Assembly (NCBI RefSeq): GCF_008124525.1
Contig: NZ_VNHJ01000011.1
Span: forward strand, 1-64,000
Source: Oceanicella actignis
GTDB lineage: Bacteria; Pseudomonadota; Alphaproteobacteria; Rhodobacterales; Rhodobacteraceae
Length of the DNA: 64,000 bases
Reading direction: 5' to 3'
The notes beneath the pieces are model-generated. The model saw only the letters and a list, made by a program, of their open reading frames with translations, did not search any database and was not told the DNA's origin. The translations under genes were made by a program, and so were the position numbers. Below, piece by piece: positions 62,738-64,000 of the stretch (its first letter is position 1; each line of letters starts with the position of its first letter).

Positions 62738-63751
62738 ATGCGGAAAACCGATCTTCTCGCCGCCCTCGCCCTGAGCGCCGCCGCCGCCCTGCCGGCCGCG
62801 GCCGCCGACGAGGTGAACGTTTATTCCTACCGTCAGCCCGAACTGATCGACCCCCTGTTCGAGGCCTTCACCGAAAAGACCGGAATCAAGGTCAACTCGG
62901 TCTTCCTCAACAAGGGCATGGTCGAGCGCCTCAAGGCCGAGGGCCGCCGCTCGCCCGCCGATCTGGTCTTCACCGTCGACATCGGCCGCCTGAACGAGCT
63001 GGTCGAGGCCGACGTCGTCCAGCCCGTGCGCTCGGCGACGCTCGAGGCCAACATCCCCGCCGCCTTCCGCGACCCCGAGGGGCGCTGGTTCGCCCTGACC
63101 GCCCGCGCGCGCGTCGCCTACGCCTCGAAGGAGCGCGTGAAGGACGGCGAGATCACCACCTACGAGGACTTCGCCTCGGACAAGTGGCGCGGGCGCATCT
63201 GCACCCGCTCGGGCGCGCATCCCTACAACCTGGCGCTGACCGCGGCGATGATCGCCCATCACGGCGAACAGGCGACCGAGGAATGGCTGCGCGGCGTCAA
63301 GGCCAACCTGGCGCGCAAGCCCCAGGGCAACGACCGCGCCCAGGTCAAGGCCGTCTGGGCCGGCGAATGCGACGTCGCCATCGGCAACACCTACTACATG
63401 GCCAAGATGCTGGCCGATCCCGAGCAGCGCGAATGGGCCGAAAGCGTGCGCATCGTCTTCCCCACCTTCGAGAACGGCGGCGCGCACATGAACGTCTCGG
63501 GCGTGGCCATGACCCGCTCGGCGCCCAACCGCGAGAACGCCCTCAAGCTGATGGAGTTCCTCGTCTCGGACGAGGCGCAGCGCCTCTACGCCGAGCTCAA
63601 CGCCGAATACCCCGTCAAGCCCGGCGTGCCGCCCTCCGAGCTGATCCGCAGCTGGGGCGAGTTCACCCCCGACGACCTGCCCCTGGTCGAGATCGCGCGC
63701 AACCGCCCCGCCGCGCTCAAGCTGGTCGAAAAGGTGGATTTCGACGGCTGA
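62738..63751 (+). CDS. fbpA: Fe3+ ABC transporter periplasmic binding protein
   Basis: 337 residues with a signal peptide (cut near residue 23, ALPAAAADE). VNVYSYRQPELIDPLFEAFTEKTGIKV, LVFTVDIGRL and GNTYYMAKML, with the tandem iron-ligand tyrosines, place it in the FbpA/IdiA/FutA ferric-binding group. It delivers Fe3+ to an FbpB-type permease. The only such permease here lies at 13288-14973. A Fur-family gene follows, consistent with iron control. Confidence 0.92.
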   Translation: MRKTDLLAALALSAAAALPAAAADEVNVYSYRQPELIDPLFEAFTEKTGIKVNSVFLNKGMVERLKAEGRRSPADLVFTVDIGRLNELVEADVVQPVRSATLEANIPAAFRDPEGRWFALTARARVAYASKERVKDGEITTYEDFASDKWRGRICTRSGAHPYNLALTAAMIAHHGEQATEEWLRGVKANLARKPQGNDRAQVKAVWAGECDVAIGNTYYMAKMLADPEQREWAESVRIVFPTFENGGAHMNVSGVAMTRSAPNRENALKLMEFLVSDEAQRLYAELNAEYPVKPGVPPSELIRSWGEFTPDDLPLVEIARNRPAALKLVEKVDFDG

Positions 63752-63773
63752 CCCGCGCGCCCCGCGCCCGACC

Positions 63774-63798
63774 GCGCCCCCGCCCCCGGCGGGGGCGC
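63774..63798 (+). terminator. GC hairpin after the Fe3+-binding protein gene
   Basis: GCGCCCCCGCC, CCC, GGCGGGGGCGC: 11-bp perfect stem 23 bases after the stop. No T-run follows, so it may act as a stabilising 3' stem or a partial terminator before the Fur-family gene. Confidence 0.5.
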
Positions 63799-63887
63799 TC
63801 GCGCATCCGGCCCTCGGCTCTTTCGCCCGCCGCGGCGATGCGCTATCAACCCGGCGACCCTCCCGTTTCGCCCCGGACGGAGACGCC

Positions 63888-64000
63888 ATGCCCGGCGAAA
63901 GCATCATCGAACGCTGCGAGGCCAAGGGGCTGCGCATGACCGGCCAGCGCCGGCTGCTGGCGCGCCTTCTGCAAGAGGCCGACGACCATCCCGACGTCGA
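63888..64000 (+). CDS. Fur-family transcriptional regulator (5' part only)
   Basis: 38 codons are visible before the window ends. ERCEAKGLRMTGQRRLLARLLQEADDHPDV matches the N-terminal winged-helix start of the Fur/Mur group of alphaproteobacteria rather than Irr, whose opening differs. Fur-type proteins sense Fe2+ or Mn2+ and repress uptake genes. The gene just upstream encodes a ferric-binding protein. GGACGGAG precedes the ATG. Confidence 0.8.
   Translation, partial: MPGESIIERCEAKGLRMTGQRRLLARLLQEADDHPDV

Noticed and set aside
1-64000. CRISPR arrays, insertion sequences, integrases or toxin-antitoxin pairs
   Set aside because: No spaced direct repeats of CRISPR type, no transposase or integrase motifs and no toxin-antitoxin gene pair were seen. 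The RatA-like protein is better read as a COQ10-type lipid-binding protein.

Overview
The window is about 70% G+C by eye and reads as a contiguous piece of an alphaproteobacterial chromosome, most likely Rhodobacterales (Paracoccaceae-like). The lineage call rests on RcGTA-type head-spike genes beside a CtrA-type site, the glyS-DUF6446-glyQ order, a fused two-domain Fe3+ ABC permease, an extended FolB, a RibBX protein whose cyclohydrolase half is degenerate, and the rpsB-to-lpxB envelope cluster. I cannot name the genus. I saw no rRNA genes, insertion sequences, integrases or CRISPR arrays. Two tRNAs are present.

Layout. Bases 1-5610 hold two gene-transfer-agent spike genes, folB, a nadA-nadB operon behind a perfect inverted repeat, and a SleB-type cell-wall hydrolase. 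Bases 5763-13140 (minus) hold meaB and ppdK with overlapping ends, then glyS, DUF6446 and glyQ. Bases 13288-18472 hold the iron permease, tRNA-Thr, an old-yellow-enzyme reductase with a TetR regulator, and a LysR regulator. Bases 18833-22886 hold tRNA-Tyr, rlmB, a candidate small RNA, a CoA-binding protein, metY with a structured leader, and an Ala/Pro-rich protein. A less GC-rich sulfotransferase gene (22935-23987) looks acquired.

Bases 24368-39754 (minus) are the conserved envelope and translation block. In transcription order it runs rpsB, tsf, pyrH, frr, uppS, cdsA, dxr, rseP, bamA, ompH, fabZ, lpxA, lpxI, lpxB, rpe. It joins ribosome assembly, isoprenoid and undecaprenyl precursors, outer-membrane protein assembly and lipid A synthesis. 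Neither lpxD nor nadC is in the window.

Bases 40103-43808 hold psuK, psuG and miaA, whose ends overlap. PsuK carries a long Ala/Pro/Asp-rich insertion and MiaA a repeat-built N-terminal extension of about 220 residues. Bases 44163-47283 are ribE, ribBX, ribH and nusB, with an exact seven-copy 13-bp tandem array directly before the ribBX ribosome binding site. Bases 47431-64000 hold a GT-C-like membrane protein divergent from a GGDEF-EAL protein, a COQ10/RatA-like protein, hpt, oxyR, an enoyl-CoA hydratase with a VIT-type transporter, lpdA, DUF924, an MFS transporter, queA, an RlmI-like methyltransferase, mazG, a periplasmic Fe3+-binding protein and the start of a Fur-family gene.

The most promising undescribed elements are the two-hairpin candidate sRNA after rlmB, the repeat-expanded MiaA and PsuK, the 13-bp array before ribBX, and the CtrA-type site before the spike genes. 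Tandem units inside reading frames are multiples of three (12, 18, 21, 120 bp), whereas the two intergenic arrays are not (11, 13 bp). No arrangement here amounts to an obviously new defence or mobile system.
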